A DNA stretch of 64,000 nucleotides from Smittia aterrima (Eukaryota; Arthropoda; Insecta; Diptera; Chironomidae). The notes beneath the pieces are model-generated. The model made no database searches. It was not told the origin of the DNA and worked only from the letters and a program-made list of their open reading frames with translations. The DNA is taken from positions 13,206,001 to 13,270,000 of the forward strand of contig CP093831.1 of NCBI GenBank assembly GCA_033063855.1, in the 5' to 3' direction. The translations under genes were made by a program, and so were the position numbers. How positions within the stretch are numbered: the first letter of the stretch is position 1; the number at the start of each line of letters is the position of its first letter. Positions 48,801 through 63,600 of the stretch are shown here, in pieces.

Positions 48801-50742
48801 TTCTTTGGTGTGAGTGATGAATAATTTTTCCATTTCAAAGATTGCACAATTTACGATTCTCCGATTTGTGAAACTCAGTTGTGTTAATAAACTTAATTTA
48901 TTATTTGTGTACAGAAGGAGAGTGGAACAGCTCGAGAACGAAGTTATTGCAAAGTTTTTTCTCAATCCATTATCTCTGGGAATTGAGCTTAACTGACAGA
49001 CGAATATATCGACGATAAGCCTTCAGTTCGTAGAAAAATCCCCAAAAAATACGAAACAAATGAAAATTTATTAAAGTTCGAGCATATCGAGACAAACAAC
49101 ATTAAAATTTCGCTCTGTTGTTGCATCGGCAGCATAAAAAAACATTTCGGGTTTGATTAATTTGCGTAATATTTATTTGTCCTTTCATGCTATTTTATGT
49201 ATGCAATGCACTTCGAATTTAATCTGAACTGTAAAAATAAATAAAATTCAACATGAGCGGAATGTTATTTGGGATGCCAAATGCATGCACACAATCGCAG
49301 GGCTCCGATAAAATTTGCATGAAGCTTATATTGCGATCTGGCAGGCTGGAACGAGAGGAAGAATTATGCTCGAAAAAAAAGAGAATCATGCATGAGGAGA
49401 ATTATTTTATTGCTTACAGTGAACCGACAATCATTTCTGCTATTTTGGGCTGGTTAAAGTGTCGGTTTAATGGAAATTTACGAGGAACTATTTGCTTAAC
49501 AATGATGCTGATACCCGTCGTCTCGTCTCGTCTGCTATCCCCTCCCAGCTGAAAGTGCTTGAGATAATATTTCTGTCAACACATCCCGTGAGCGTTCAAC
49601 TTAAATCTATAGCACTTGCAACACATTTCCAGGATTGCAATGTTATCAATTCAACACTCCCAAGAGTGAGCTCGAGTGAGTGAGAGAGAGAGAAAGAATA
49701 CGAATAAAGGTTGTTTTCATACTGAGGATTGTCATCTCTAATGCGAAAGCTTTTCAATTTTGAGTTCAATAAACAGCAGATTGAATTTCGTCGATTGAAG
49801 GAAGGGAACAAATTGAAAGAAAACACAATCATCGTCTCAATTGACGTCATTTATGAATGATACACAACACAAACATCATCCGACGCAAATCTCCAGTACT
49901 CATCTCGGGAGATTTCTATTGAATCGAATTCATTTTTTTCCTATGCGACGACGACGAAAAAAAAATCCAATCACCATTTTCACTTCTTTCCATTCATTAC
50001 GTGTGTTACCGAACCCTCGAGCGGTAGCTGAAGAGCAAGAATGGACAAGTAATTTTGATTTTCATTTACGGTGAGATAAAATGAATTGTAACAAGAAGTG
50101 GAGCAACAATGGTTGCTGTAATTGTAAGCGAAAAGCCCTAAATCAAACACGTTGTAGAAAAAAAAGTGCTTCGGCATTGCCAGCCCTCAATTCCAGTGAA
50201 TGCGAAAGCTTTTTCTCACTCTCTACATAGCTACATAGATTTTATTTTATTTCTTTCTTTATTATTCTTTCATCTTCATGATTTATGTGAAGAAGAAGAA
50301 GAATAAAAGAGCATTTTATACACCCACCATTTATTTATAAGCGAGAGAGTAGAAAATGAATGGAAAGATATTTTAGTCTGTCTGCATTCCGTTGCTCGTT
50401 TCTTTTTTCACCAGATTTCCTTCAATGTTTTTCACTGCACGAAAGTTTTGGTTCAGGTGTTAGCTTGTTGCGAGATAAAAAAGAGACTCGTTGACTTAAC
50501 AATTTCTCGATTGGAAAGCTGTTGAAGGGTCCGAGAAACAAACCGATATCCGATCAACATTCAACAGTTCCGAGAAACTTCTCGACTTTGTTGATCGACT
50601 ATCCGTAACATTGTAACTCAGGAAAGCAATGAATTAGATATTTCTTTAATCGATTAAGAAATAAGAGATTAGTAAAGATCTGGTGGAGCTTCACCATCCA
50701 ATTAAATGAGAAAAGTCCCTTCGTACTTAAACTGCTTGTAAC

Positions 50743-50758
50743 ACAGGATTAATCCTGT
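50743..50758. repeat. 16-bp perfect palindrome with two TAATCC sites
   Basis: ACAGGATTAATCCTGT is self-complementary. Its centre GGATTAATCC carries overlapping inverted TAATCC cores, the site preferred by Otd/Bicoid-type (K50) homeodomains. No gene is nearby in the window, so a regulatory role is only a possibility. Confidence 0.5.
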
Positions 50759-53700
50759 AACGTCACAAAAAGTTTTTCCTTTATCATTTCAAAGATTATT
50801 TGATATTTGGCTAAGGGCGAATAAAAATATTTTCTCTCTCTTCTTCAACCAACACTGCACGGCGTATCAGTTTTCTATTCATTTCCATTTAATCCGATAG
50901 CGTTGTCTGCTAAATAAATAATCGAAATATGAAATATAGAGCACAACATGACATAGTAGACTCGAGCAGCGCAACATGAGCAAAACTGATACGATGTGGT
51001 CGTGCTGGCTGTTGAATTTAATATGATTGTGCTCCAATGTTACTCGCAGTTTGATGTTTATATGATTTTTCGGGACAATCTATCATTTATTATTATCAGC
51101 CGATGATTTCATATTGATGACAGATATCAAAAATCAATAAATATTTCAAAGAATGGAAAACCTTTGGCGTTGGTTTTTCGGCTTCCTGTGTCGGTATCGG
51201 ATCAATCAATTCTCAATCATGCATGAGGAGGAATATTTCCGATAATGATTTTGTAAAGCATTCTGCACAAGCAATGAACCCTCAGTTCCGATGATAAATT
51301 TATTTTGAGCTGCAGAGGAATTGAAAAACATTTGCATTCAGGGTGCCAACAGCTGCCGACAACTGCGAGAGAACTTTTTTAATTAAAGCTTTCCACGCTT
51401 TTCCTACCTGGATCTGATTATCAGATGAAGTGTTAAGGATATTGCTTGCATTAAGAATTATGCATAAAGTGCTCGTTTTCTCTTGAATGTTGTTCCCCCG
51501 CCGAGAAATTCGCTAAAATATGCATTTAAATTACATTTAGATGGAACTCTGTGATAGCTTGCAATTTTTTGTTTCACAAGACTTTTGCATTCCTTCGACT
51601 CTTACGTGAAAGTTTCGTTGGCATTCGCTGCCCAGCCTGAAGCTAAAGTACTCTCAAGCACGAAAACGACGACTAAACACGACGTTGATAATCTCTGCGG
51701 CAATGATTGTTGGGCCTTGTGATGAAGTGAAAGCTTTCGCGAACCGCAATTGAAATCAAAGGAAGATTTGTTCAACAAATTCCTATCAGTCGAGGAGTTA
51801 GGGAAAAGCGGCGAGTAAACGATAAATCGCTTTTCCTCCAACAAGCTTTGCTTCCTGTTTCTCTAACAAGTTCCTACAACACACATTTTAATGAAAAGTT
51901 CTATTCGCTTCGTGTCTAATTAATTGCTGCTAATCACGAAATAAAATTAATTGAGAAGCAGAGCCGTTTACCTATTCGTAATTTATGTCTTTGTGATTAG
52001 ATTGGATGCGAGAATGAAACTTTCTCGTAAGACGCTTTCTGTCTTTGGAAAACGTTTCTGTCGAGCGTAGTAATAGGTGAAAGCGAGGAGATTTATTCCA
52101 CATAATTTAAAAAATTACGGAGGTCTTGGAGGAGATAAATTTCTCTACTTAAAAAGAAATTTATTGGCTTCACTTCAACTGCTCTTGACCTTGCGATCAT
52201 TTGCCAAACGTGTTTCACACGCAAGAAGAGGGACAACGAAGAATCGAAAGGACGACAATAAATAAATTTTTCCATATTTTGTCAATAAGCTTTTCTCCAA
52301 CACGAAAATAAATTGAAGTCAAGACTTCGTGACCTTTGAATGACGACGAGCGTTAAACAGGAAAAAGACGATTTGCCGATATTTCCTCGGAACTCTTATT
52401 GTCACGAACGCATCGCGCGAGCTCAATTTCTCAGAAAGCGAATTCATATTATTTAATTTCAGTCATGCCTCGATAAACTCGATGCTTAGTAGACAAATGT
52501 TTATGCTATTCATACTTCAGAAACGACCTACATATGAATTTAATATCGTCTTGCTGTGTGGCTACGATCCAAAAAATAAATCTTAGAGTTTCGTGTTCTT
52601 AATGCTTATGAATTCGGTTCACTTCATATTGAAACCGGCTCCTGTTTGCTTCACTATCCCTGTCTCTCTCCCCCTCACTTTCATAGCAATTATTCAAATA
52701 TTTTACAGTAACACGAGCTGAACAAAGCTTTTGGGTTGAATGCCATTTCATTGAGGCGAGAAGTGGGCGAGGATTCATCAACACCTCAGTCGGTAGCACT
52801 GCTTTCTCGTCTGACCAAAAGGTTAGCTTCGGTATTTCAAAATCTCGCCTGATGTCATTTGGCGAAGGAGCCTTTAAATATCGATTTGTTTAAGTCTATT
52901 AAAGTGGAAAATTTACTGTCGAAACGCTTTATTGAAAAAGGTCAACTCTCCAAAGTTATTAACACTGAGACTTGAAAACACCTTCGAACATTATTTTCTC
53001 GTTTTGTGGGAGCAAATACCCATGAGAAGCTCATAACGCTTCGTCTGTCTCGACGGCTGCTCTTTCGATGAGCTTCCAATCCTATTTGTAAATATTTTTC
53101 AATCATTTTCGGATGGTGAAGTTACCCTGGGAAACTTTCTATTTCAGGGTCTCAGCTAAAGTCTAGAGATTCAATTCATTTTCGTAATGCATTCCTTAAA
53201 CCCGATTTCATTACCTTACGAAGTTATCTTAATGTTCCCTCTCTTAACGATTCGAGTATCGTCAAAGTGGGATCGTGCTCGGACATAAAAAAGATTAATG
53301 CTCAGATATCTATGCTTCAAGTGAAATATTTGTTTTTCCATTATTTTTCATTAGGATGAACGAATGATTCAATTGCTCCGATTCATAATTTTGATTACAG
53401 CTTTATGTCGCTCTGCCTCCTTATTCTCTTGCTATCTCTCTTCCTCTTTATCTCATGAAAAACAACATTTCTTTCCTTCATTTGAAAACATTCTGCGCTC
53501 AACTGCTCGGGAGAAGACCGAAATATTAAACCCACAATGACATAAAAGCTTCATAGAAACATAAATTTCAATTTTCGACTAGTATACAAATTAGATTTCA
53601 CATGTTCCTTCACATGCACAGAGAATGTTGCTCTGCTCTCATGTTAGAGACGATTTCGAAAGCAACATTCAAAACTGATTCAAAATCTAATTGCTATCAT

Positions 53701-54558
53701 GACTCTTGGTGGTTCAATGTGGGAAGGAGACAGCGAACACTTTTCCCCAATCATCTTAAATGATTTTAAGAAAATCCAATTAAATTCTGCTGGAATTAGA
53801 GTGAACCGTATTCGTTTCTCTTCGTTTTCCAATATGCCGTATCGACTTTGGATGCTCATGTGAGTGAGAGAGGTAAAGTTTGATTCTTCGTCGTCTACTT
53901 TTGAAGAGATGATCGTGAAGCTTTTAAAATGAAGAAACTTTGAAGAAACGAACGAACTAGACGAACTTTTCCTATCGCTGTCATACTCTTGCTTGCGGTT
54001 ACCACAGATCCAACAAAAATTTGTATTTTTAATGAAAAAGTTTGTTTTGCCATTTAAAATCAACCAATCGATAGAAATATCATTACAGAAGCATGGCTCA
54101 CTTCACGTGAATGCTGGGACAAGAAGAATGAAGGAAGAGAAAGCACTCTTGTTATCAATTTTATGATAAATTGAATTAAGCCTCATTATCAACATCTTTA
54201 TTTGAATAAAGCAAATGCCGCTTCGCCTAAAGATTCATCGAAGACGAAGAATTTTATCCGCGAAGTGGCAGATTTTTGCGGAGAGATGACGCATTTTTCA
54301 TGAATAATTTTCAATATGCTTCCGTCGTAGCGAATCTGTTGAATTTGAACGCAAATTTCACCTGTCACATCTTGTTTGCATTTATTCAGCGTCTCCACTT
54401 TGTCTTTGCTATAAAAGAAAACACCATTAAACGAAATTCCTCCCTGGAGCGCAAATATTTTAAAAATGTGTAAGCGAAATACTCCGCAAGTGGTTTTGAA
54501 GGACGTAAGCGGTTGTTGAAGTCGATGTAAGAAGGAAAGAGAGAAGGCATCTTCAATA

Positions 54559-54849
54559 ATGAACAACGATGGTAACAAGGAAGACATTAATCTTCTTATG
54601 AATTCCATCCTACGACCTCCAAGTGGGAAAGCAAACGAAGTGGAACGAGAGAAGCGTTTTCAAACTCAAACAATAATTCTTGATAACAATCAAATAATCA
54701 GATATTCAGGAGTAAACTTTCGCGCAGCGAGCCGAACGATGAGAGAAGCTACTAAGGGAATTGTCTTAATGCTAAAATATGTTTTGACAATTGAGCAGAA
54801 GAAAGTTCTGCCGCGTGGAAGAACCGAAATGCGTATTTATTTATCCTAA
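54559..54849 (+). other. 96-codon ORF of unknown status
   Basis: Begins MNNDGNKEDINLLMNS, has mixed charged composition and no signal peptide or known motif. It overlaps a 136-codon reverse-strand frame (54,198-54,608) and is followed by a 118-codon plus frame (54,949-55,305). There are no clear promoter or splice signals. Probably chance, but it is the most protein-like stretch in the right-hand desert. Confidence 0.15.
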
Positions 54850-55160
54850 GTTGTGAATAACAAGAAAGAGTCGTAAAAAATATTTCTTAGAAAATCGATA
54901 TTCAAGTCTTTTGTTCACAATTCCCTTTGAAGCATCTTAGGGAACGTTTTGATAAAAAGCTTTTTCCTCAACTACGCGATTATGCCGAGACATGTTTTTG
55001 TGAAAATTGAGCTGTCTGGTGTTCTTTTGGATAATGCTAAGAATGAGAAGATATCTGCTAATGAGAAGCGAGTAGCGTCAGGCGTCAAGCGACATTTAGG
55101 TTACACCAAAATTATTCTAACAATCGAATTATCTCTTAAGGTTCATTGTAATTTCATTCA

Positions 55161-55176
55161 TCTCTCTCTCTCTCTC
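55161..55176. repeat. (TC)8 microsatellite
   Basis: Uninterrupted TC dinucleotides followed by further pyrimidine-rich sequence. Confidence 0.85.
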
Positions 55177-58100
55177 TTCCTCCTTCTAAGTACTCGTCAA
55201 GTCTTTTATCCTAATTGGTTCACGACGCCTCAACGCCTCAGTAATAACCGTCTCTTAGCTGTCGACAACATAATTTTATTTTATTCTATGAAACCCTTTA
55301 ATTAGCAAGGCATTCAGTTGAATTAATTTCAGCGTCAACAACGCTCATCATTTACGATTCATCGAGCGAATGCACGCCGAAAAGCTGTTAACAGTTTTAA
55401 ATATTCAATCTGACGATCATTATCATAATTACATCCGCTAACGATCCGCTAATGATGTAAGTGGCATTTCATCTAATTAAGAGCTCACGAGAATTTCTCA
55501 TCACGAAAATGTCAAAGTTTTCCCAAACATTTTTCATCATCAAACAAAATTTGCTTCTTTAGAAAAATCTTTCATCAGACGATAACTAAAGTGAAAATAA
55601 TCGACTTTAAATTCATGAATTTTCCAGCTTGTCAAGCTTTCTCTGCTGCCGAAGTAGAATCAATTAAGCGAAATAAAATTGTTGTTATGCTTCGAGGCAG
55701 CTTCATTTTTTATCCTTCTTGAAACATAATTCAATTATTCGAGGGAGGTTGAAGATTAATTCGATTTCGTGATGTTGTTAGCTTAATAATTCAATTTTGA
55801 AGATTCTTATAAAGTGAAAAGCTTTTGCTTTAGATTGTTGTTTTAAAGAAAATTCGTTCTTGTAACTAAATTCATGAAACTTGAGTTGAGTTCTTATTAA
55901 AAACATTAAAAGCATACTTTGTCAAGCAAAGCTTTAACTTCTCGTAAATGTGTTAATGCAGCAGATTTCTTGTGGTCGCAATAGCAAATTGTCCACTTTC
56001 CATGTCAATTGCACCCACTCGAGCTTACACGATATCGTTATCACAACATAAATCACGTCAAGCGTTGCTGTTGAAGTTTATGCAACAGCGCACAAGTTGT
56101 ACTGTAATTTATGATGATTGAAGATGGGAATCGAAGAACGACAACGAAACGAGATAATCTGTGACAAGATTTCCTTGCGGCGAAACTCGTTTCGAAGAAT
56201 CATTTGTCTCAAACGATGAATCGATCAAAACATGCAAAATATGTTGGATTAGCACAATGACAAGCTGAACACGGAAGCTTTTAAATCAGTCAACGAAGCG
56301 AGTTTCACAGTTTTTGTTCGTTCTGAATAATTTAGACTTCTGCTTCAACAAGGAAATATTGCCACAAGAGTTGTTTTCGTAGACGAATCTATTTTCAATG
56401 GTTTCCTGTAAAACTTTAGCTATCGTGATAATTAAAATTTTGATTTCCAATCAATTCAGTAATTTTGTGTTGAGCGAGAAAAGTTTTTTAATCTGCAGAG
56501 ATAAACTTCTCCCATGGCAATTTACATGCTAATTACTTTTTTAAACTGCAAAAGTGCAACGTTGCGTGAAGGAAGAAAAGTTTTAATTAGATTTTTGTGC
56601 AATAAATCAAGATTTTTTTTTAAAATTGTATGAAACAGTTGTTTCAAGCCTTACTTGGCTTAACGCTTTAACTCTAAACCTTGTCGTACTAAATGACTGA
56701 ATGCATTATGCAGGGAAAGGATTTTCAAGGGTTTAAGAGACTTCCTTCTTAAATTATTGAGCTTTCTCCGTTCATAAATAATTAATTCCGCATGCAAAGC
56801 TAGTTTTTACGAGCTCCGCTCCCCTTTCGTTGCTAATCGTTAAAAAATGGAAGCCAATTATTAAAGAAGAGAACCCGGAAAGACATCGGAAAGGCACAGA
56901 AAAGCATTCTCCTTCCGTTAGAGATTCAACAGAGGAGAAGACTTTTTGCTGCATGACGCAAAGTCAGCCCTGGAGCATTGGATCGTTTTTATTTCTATTT
57001 GATTGAGGTCGCCCAAAAAATGATGAATGGTTGTAAAATCCGGAAGAGAGAAATATAATCTTTCCGAGATTAATTTCTTGCTGATTGCAAATGGTGATTG
57101 CAGTACTTTTTCTGCTTCCTATTTAAGCCAATCTCTTACATCTGGGGACATTTTCCTATTTAATAATTGTAAGCATCTCCTTCGTTCACCATTCTCCTGT
57201 GAATTGTTTCGAGTTTCTTGAGGATCATCTTTTCTCACAACGACAACGACGACCTTCAGAGTTGCCGTAAACGGAATGTTAGGCATTTGGCACTTGTAGG
57301 AAGAGGAAACCAAAATCATAAATCTACGAGTGGAGAAATCAATCCGCTGAGAACAACACAAGAGTGCTAGTGAAAAGGTTCAAGGGTAAAATTATCGATT
57401 TATGATTTTCTTCATCGTTGATATGCGCTATTTATTGGCATTTGCGAAATGAATATTTTATCTCTTTCTCCATCTCCTCCCCCCCTCGCGTTGTTATTCG
57501 TCTCTCTCCGTTATATAAATATACACATTTGGGTTTTCACGACACATTTATTCTGAATATTTTATCCTGTAGCCTAATCCTAATGCTTTTATTTTTTTCA
57601 ATATCTGTCAAGCGATATATTTATCGATCATCTCGTGTGTGAAAGTGAATGTGTCTTCGTCAGTAATAATTTTGATGGCAACGATAGGGGAGTAAAAGTA
57701 AACCTGAAATTGTCATTATCTTCCTTTCGTTTATTTTTATACGCAACTGTGAAGTCATAAAGTATGAAATGATGAATTACGTTTAAATAAACATTGGTGC
57801 AAGCTGCTATAGTAACGCGAAAGCGATTGACACGAGGAGCAAATTCCTATTCATTAATTTTTAAATCCCCGAAATGTTCTCGCAGCAGCTTCACGCTTCA
57901 ACATTTGATATTTTCGCCTGCTTTCGTCTTTGGTTTCCGCATGCAAAAACGCAATTAAACGGAGCATGAACTTTTTGTTGCTTGCATCAAATTTATTCAT
58001 AAACCAAAGCGCAGCCTGTGACGGAAGCGAGCAGCATTAAACAAATTAAATCCGCTTTTACTGACCAGAACATACAAGAGCATCAGCATCAAACAACAAA

Positions 58101-60597
58101 AACTTTGTCTCGTAAACCGCAGTTTAATGTTTTTGAACAATTGCTAAGTGGGAAGCAAAAGGGAAGTGCTCTTTCATGTCGCTAGGAAGTTTCTGATTTT
58201 TCCTTTTGTTGCTTGCAGGACAATCCACTGACCGTTTTCATTTTCCTCTTTTTAATGAGCGGAGATCGTTTGGGCGCGTCGGAGGCGAAGTAAATTAAAT
58301 TTTCCCCAAAACAAGAATGAAGTCCTAAACAAACTGTTTGAGCTTGTCTTTCGAGGGGATTTTCGTACATTGAGTTTGCTAAGCTTGTCGATGACGAAAG
58401 CTCTAACAAATGCTCAACGATGAAGAAAATTCATTTTAAAATTTATTGCTCACGGCCTCGTTCGAATATTAATTTCTTTATCTTTCTCCCCCATCCACCC
58501 TCATCGCTGTTCCATGCATGGAGATGTGCATATAAAATTAAAAAGTTCCTCGTTGCATGCGAATAATATTAAAAGTTGTGCAGTAGTGAGTTTCACAAGC
58601 ATTCGAAGTAATTAAATTACAATTTGAGCCGAGATGCTTCGTCGCTATAAACGAGAAAGAAAATTAAATATAGCTCAGTTGACTGGGAGCTTGAAAAATC
58701 TTCAGAGTTTCAGCACCAGTAGGTAAACTCTCAAAGGTAAACTACACTACTTTCCTTCAAATGTTCGCAATATTCCGCTCCCGGTAAAATGACTTTTAAA
58801 AGTTTTACACTCACTTGCAATGCCAACATGTTGACTTGGCATCCTTTAGCGTTATTTAAGCTTTAAAAGGAACGCTGTAAAATTCATTACGAAATTGTTT
58901 ACACTTCAAGAGCGAGTGGAAAGCAACGAGATAGGAAGCAACGGAATTAATTCGTTCTCATATGGTTTACTTCCACTTGAGAAGGTGTTGGCTTTAAAAA
59001 TTAAAGCTTAGACTGCAAGTGACGAAAGTTTGTTGAAGAAAATTAAGTTTTAAAGTCTTTAATTCACAACGCTAGCAACGGCAAGTTTCTGATAAGCTTC
59101 ATGACTCGTGTCAAGTTATTTCAAAATATATCAACTCAAGCATGACAAGGAAAAGGTTGAAAAACATTATCAACAAGTTTTCGATACTTTTACTCAATTG
59201 AACTACAAATTTCCTGAATGTTTCTGTAAAATGTTAAGAATTCGCAAACTTTTTCTGTTGAAACTGTTGGAAATAAAAAATGTTTAAAGCTTTCTCCAAC
59301 TTTACAGTTCCATGAGAAAAAAGATAAATTTAAACATCGAACAAAAATAACGAGAACCTTTCCCCAGAATACCAAAGAAAAATCTAACAATCAATTTAAA
59401 GTTTACATTTTTCTTCTCCAATGCTAATAAGCCTCAAGAAATATTTCTTTCGTCAAACGATTCAATTTGCTTGCTTCCAATGACAAACTCTAGCTTTTCA
59501 AGAATTTAATTAAAACGACACCTTTTCTTCTCCTTGAAAGAGAATTTGAAATTCAATTTCCTCCTCAGAAGTCTGAGAAACTCGCTGAAAAATGAAAATG
59601 TAAATAACTTTAATTTTTAATCTTTGGGAAAAGTTTTGCAGCTTTGCATATAATTCTCGGCATTTGACGAAAAAGGAATTTTTAATGAAAAAGTAGAAAA
59701 AGTCTAGTCCCGCGATATTGAATTAAATGCGCTCGTATTGCATTTCAAACTGATACAATCAAATATTTAAATTGAATTCAGCTAATTTCTTGATTGAATA
59801 ACGTTGCACAATGTTTATTCATGGCACACGTGAAAGTTTTATCGATTGACACAAAAAAATCTCAAATTCCCTTTGAGCTTAGCTAGCAGACGGAATTTGA
59901 ATTCAAAGCGTAAAGCTCGTCAAATGAATTGGTTGACTGACAAATCGTTTGCTCGTTGCTTTAAATAAATTAACAGTTGACTTAATTGATTCGTTTGATT
60001 GCAAAGATCGACTTGAACTTCTTTAAATTCTAATCAAAGTCAAATTAGATTAACTCCTAATTCCTCCTAATTATGTCAAATATTGAAGTGAACGTTTAGA
60101 GTTTAATTGTCACGATTTTAATTGTCGCGAAATATTTCGATTAGTTCACGTTTTTGAGGAAATTAACATAGAAATTAATTAAAGCGCATTTCTCTTCTCA
60201 TTCTCTTGCTAGTTCTTCTGAAATTGTTGAACATCAAAAGCTCCACCCACAATCATCTCATTTTCTCGTTTGCATTTCCTCGCTGACTTCGCTTAAACGC
60301 TAATGAGCTTAATGCTCCATGGAATGCTTGCGCCAAATCGTAATTGCAATTTATGGATGTAAACTGATGTAAACTCCTCGTTCGCTTTCCTTCAGAGAAT
60401 TAAGTTAAGCGGGAAAAGCAAAAGGTCCTCGCTAATGCTTGTTGCAATAAACGCATTATTAAATAAAATTTGAATGTGCAATTTACAATGATTTATGTGC
60501 TCAGCTGGTGGCGCTCGAAACCGAGGTTGAGCATTCAATTAAGGCTCCTCATCGTACGCTTTCGACCTCGAATCATTATCCAAACAAATATGGCTCT

Positions 60598-60677
60598 TAA
60601 TTATCAATTAGCATAAACAATCATAATTTGTTGCATCGTACGTACCATTAGGTTGTTAATTTATTAGAATTTAATTA
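60598..60677. promoter_or_regulatory. ATTA-rich segment, possible homeodomain-bound element
   Basis: Within 80 bases there are two TAATTA sites plus CAATTAG, CATTAGG and TTATTAG cores, alongside TCGTACGTACC. This resembles insect developmental enhancers, but AT-rich DNA gives such clusters by chance and no target gene is visible. Confidence 0.15.
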
Positions 60678-63600
60678 TGTGCGGTTCACAAGTTCGTGAT
60701 TATTTGAAATTATGAAACTTTCAGGAGGCGTTCGTCGTGCGCTTTGAAAAGAGTTTGGAATTTCATGAATAATAATTTCTGTGATGGCTATTGAGGGAAA
60801 TATGAGACATAAAGTATCCGAAAACATTTGAAATTACCGAGCGGATAGAAAATTCCATGTTGAACAAGCGGAAGGATAACAGAAGCTCCTGAATTATTGC
60901 TCAATTGTCGTCGATTCATTTTCATAATAATTTGAAATCAATGCCGTTCGTGAGATCGAAACTCACATCAGGTCATTGTTGAACGATGTTCAATATTCAT
61001 TCTTCTGTTTCAGTGGTTTCTTCAGCATCTCTCCAAATTTCCCAGATTGGATGAATGTCAGCAGAATGAAAATAGCCAATCAGCATAGCTCGATGAGATT
61101 AAAGTTATCAAAGGACTTTTCTACGTGGAACTTTTCTTTAGTGAAGAGTGCTTAAAATTTTCTTAATCTTTAAACTTTTATGCTAGCTTCACACGTCCTA
61201 GATTTTTTTCTACGAATTTCATGTTAGCTCTTCAAGATCTCGAGACATTCAAGGAATTTTCTAAAATGGGACCAATTGGCCTGATACGGTTTTGTCTCCT
61301 TCGGCGAAAACCCCAAAAGATACTTGAGATTTTTCTCGATACGGAAAACAGAGAAGAGATGCGAAAACAAAATCATTTTTACTTTCCGAGAACAGCTCAA
61401 CCATGAAAATATTGGAATTGTGTCGTACGGCATTCTGCTCCGAGCTTGTCATCTCATCGAACTGAATTCTTTTTCTTTTTCCTGTTGAATGATTGCAAAA
61501 GGAAATTTGGAATGAACAAGAAGCGTTCGCTTACATCGAAAGAGAGATAGCAGAAAAATGATTTGGAATTTGACGGAGCTTGTCTACTGCCTTGCTTAGT
61601 ATTTTATTCAACGATAAGCTCTATTTGACAAAGCTTTACTGCAAAATGAACAATGATGAGAATAAAGCTTTTAGTTCAATGCAAATCAAAATCACACATG
61701 TGAGAAGATGTGGTAGATTTATCGTCTCAGTCTCAATCTTATTCATGAACTATTTATGGAGATTCTTGCAAACGAAATCATTGTCATGAGTGTTTGTTCA
61801 TTATCAGTTCCTTATTTGTTTCCGGTAGAGAATAAACAATTGGAAATTTTCTTATTGCCGACAGCTTTGATTAGAGATCTCAATCGAAAAATGAAGTCTT
61901 CGAGGCAGTTTCTTGCATTAATTAAACTTCTCCTGTTTCGAAGTCAATTGTGACATCATCAACGTCAATGACAATGAGTTAAACAAATTGAGGTTTGCTT
62001 TGCCATAATTGAGTTCATCTTTGATTATTTGTTAAACAAAAGCCAGTGGTTGACCAATCCACAATCTCGTTACATCGTTATTAAATAAACATTGGAAATA
62101 AATTTTTGATAGAGCAAACAGTTAAAAATATTTTTAAGCGATTAAAAAAAACGAAAAACAAGTTCAAATGAAATGTAAATACAATAAATGGATATTGGTA
62201 GAACAGTTAATTAACCTTTGTTGATGATATTGTTTAACATTTGTTCATTAAAAAAGCTTCAAATTAATCTCTCTGTTGCTTCGCCTATGATTATTATGAT
62301 TCAAGTGAAACGATCAGTTCAAGAACAAATGAAATGAAGGGCTTTCTCTTATCTGTCGACAAACTTTGTTTTCTCTCTGAAGAAGATAACTCAAAGAAAA
62401 TCTCAACATAAACTAACCGAGAAGAATCCCTAAAGAGGATTATCCGAGGCAAACAAGATTAAATTTCAATTCATGGAAAAATTCAATTAAAACACAACAC
62501 GATGCAAAATCTCGATGAAAAAGCATTGCTGCGAATAATGAAATCACAGAATGAATTCGCTGATAACTGTCAGCACCTCTTACAATGAACATGATAACGC
62601 TAATAATCTCCTCTGCTGCTGACACACTCCACTGGTTGCTCTCGGCTGTTCATCAAGCAAACTTGCTCGCTTGCGGTGATGTTCGCATCGCATAAATTCT
62701 GATTCAGTTTATGATGGCGTAATAAAACGAGAGGGAGAGACATAAAAAGAGCTTGCAACAAACGCACAGGAAGTATTACACGTTTTAAAGCGAGCCCATA
62801 AAATATTCTCGTGAAAAAGTTTTCGCAATTTGTCAACTGATATCCGAGCGCGAGAAAGCGTAATAGAAAAATAAAACATCATTCGCCTCGGCGCGTGTGT
62901 GGCAACCGAGAACAGCACAATTCATCTGTTAAATGACTTCATTACCTCACGGCAAATCATTCGATGTCGGCCGGAATGAGTCAATTTGAAAAGAGAATTG
63001 CGCCGTTGAAAATCCTTTCGCTTCACTCTTCCTTCCGAAAAGCTTTAGCGTGCCGAGCGTATAATTTACCAATAAAAATTCCTTCACCTATTAAACTATA
63101 GGGCGACTCTGGCAAAGGAGAATGCTGAGTAAGAAATGAACGGCAGCATGTGCTAGTTAGCAATAATTGGCTTTAATGTTTCATGCAAAAGTTGCCCATG
63201 AGACTCATAAAAACGCAACGGGGAGATAGGCCATGAAGGCTTTGCGATTCTCTTTGCGATGAAAAAGTGAAGATATCATTAAACTGTATAACTTTATGAC
63301 GAAGTGTACATGACTAAAGCGAAGCACGCGTGGGATAATGCCGCTTTTTATTGATATGACACGTAATTACGGACGCAGCTAGAGATGGAGTGACTTCCTA
63401 TGATATCACTCAAGGCGTGATGCCTGACATGAATTATTTTTTGAAGAATTTATTTGTACGCGCGCGCTTTCATTCGACGCTGATAAGAGCACGCAGAAAA
63501 GTTCATTAAGATTTGCACGTCTAAGCAGAAAGATGAGATTTTTTATGAGTTTCTTGAAAGCTCTTCAGATTCAATCATCATTCTCCTTTTTCAGCTTCTA

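Noticed and set aside
57119..57361. Minus-strand frame with YKCQMPNIPFTATLKVVVVV between a good acceptor and a GTGAGA donor, looking like the end of an Ig domain
   Set aside because: The spacing between the hydrophobic strand and the Tyr-x-Cys is too short for an Ig domain, there is no D-x-G before it, and no partner exons were found.
57512..57520. TATATAAAT after a GC-richer stretch as a promoter
   Set aside because: No initiator at the right distance and no gene downstream; TATA-like strings are frequent here.
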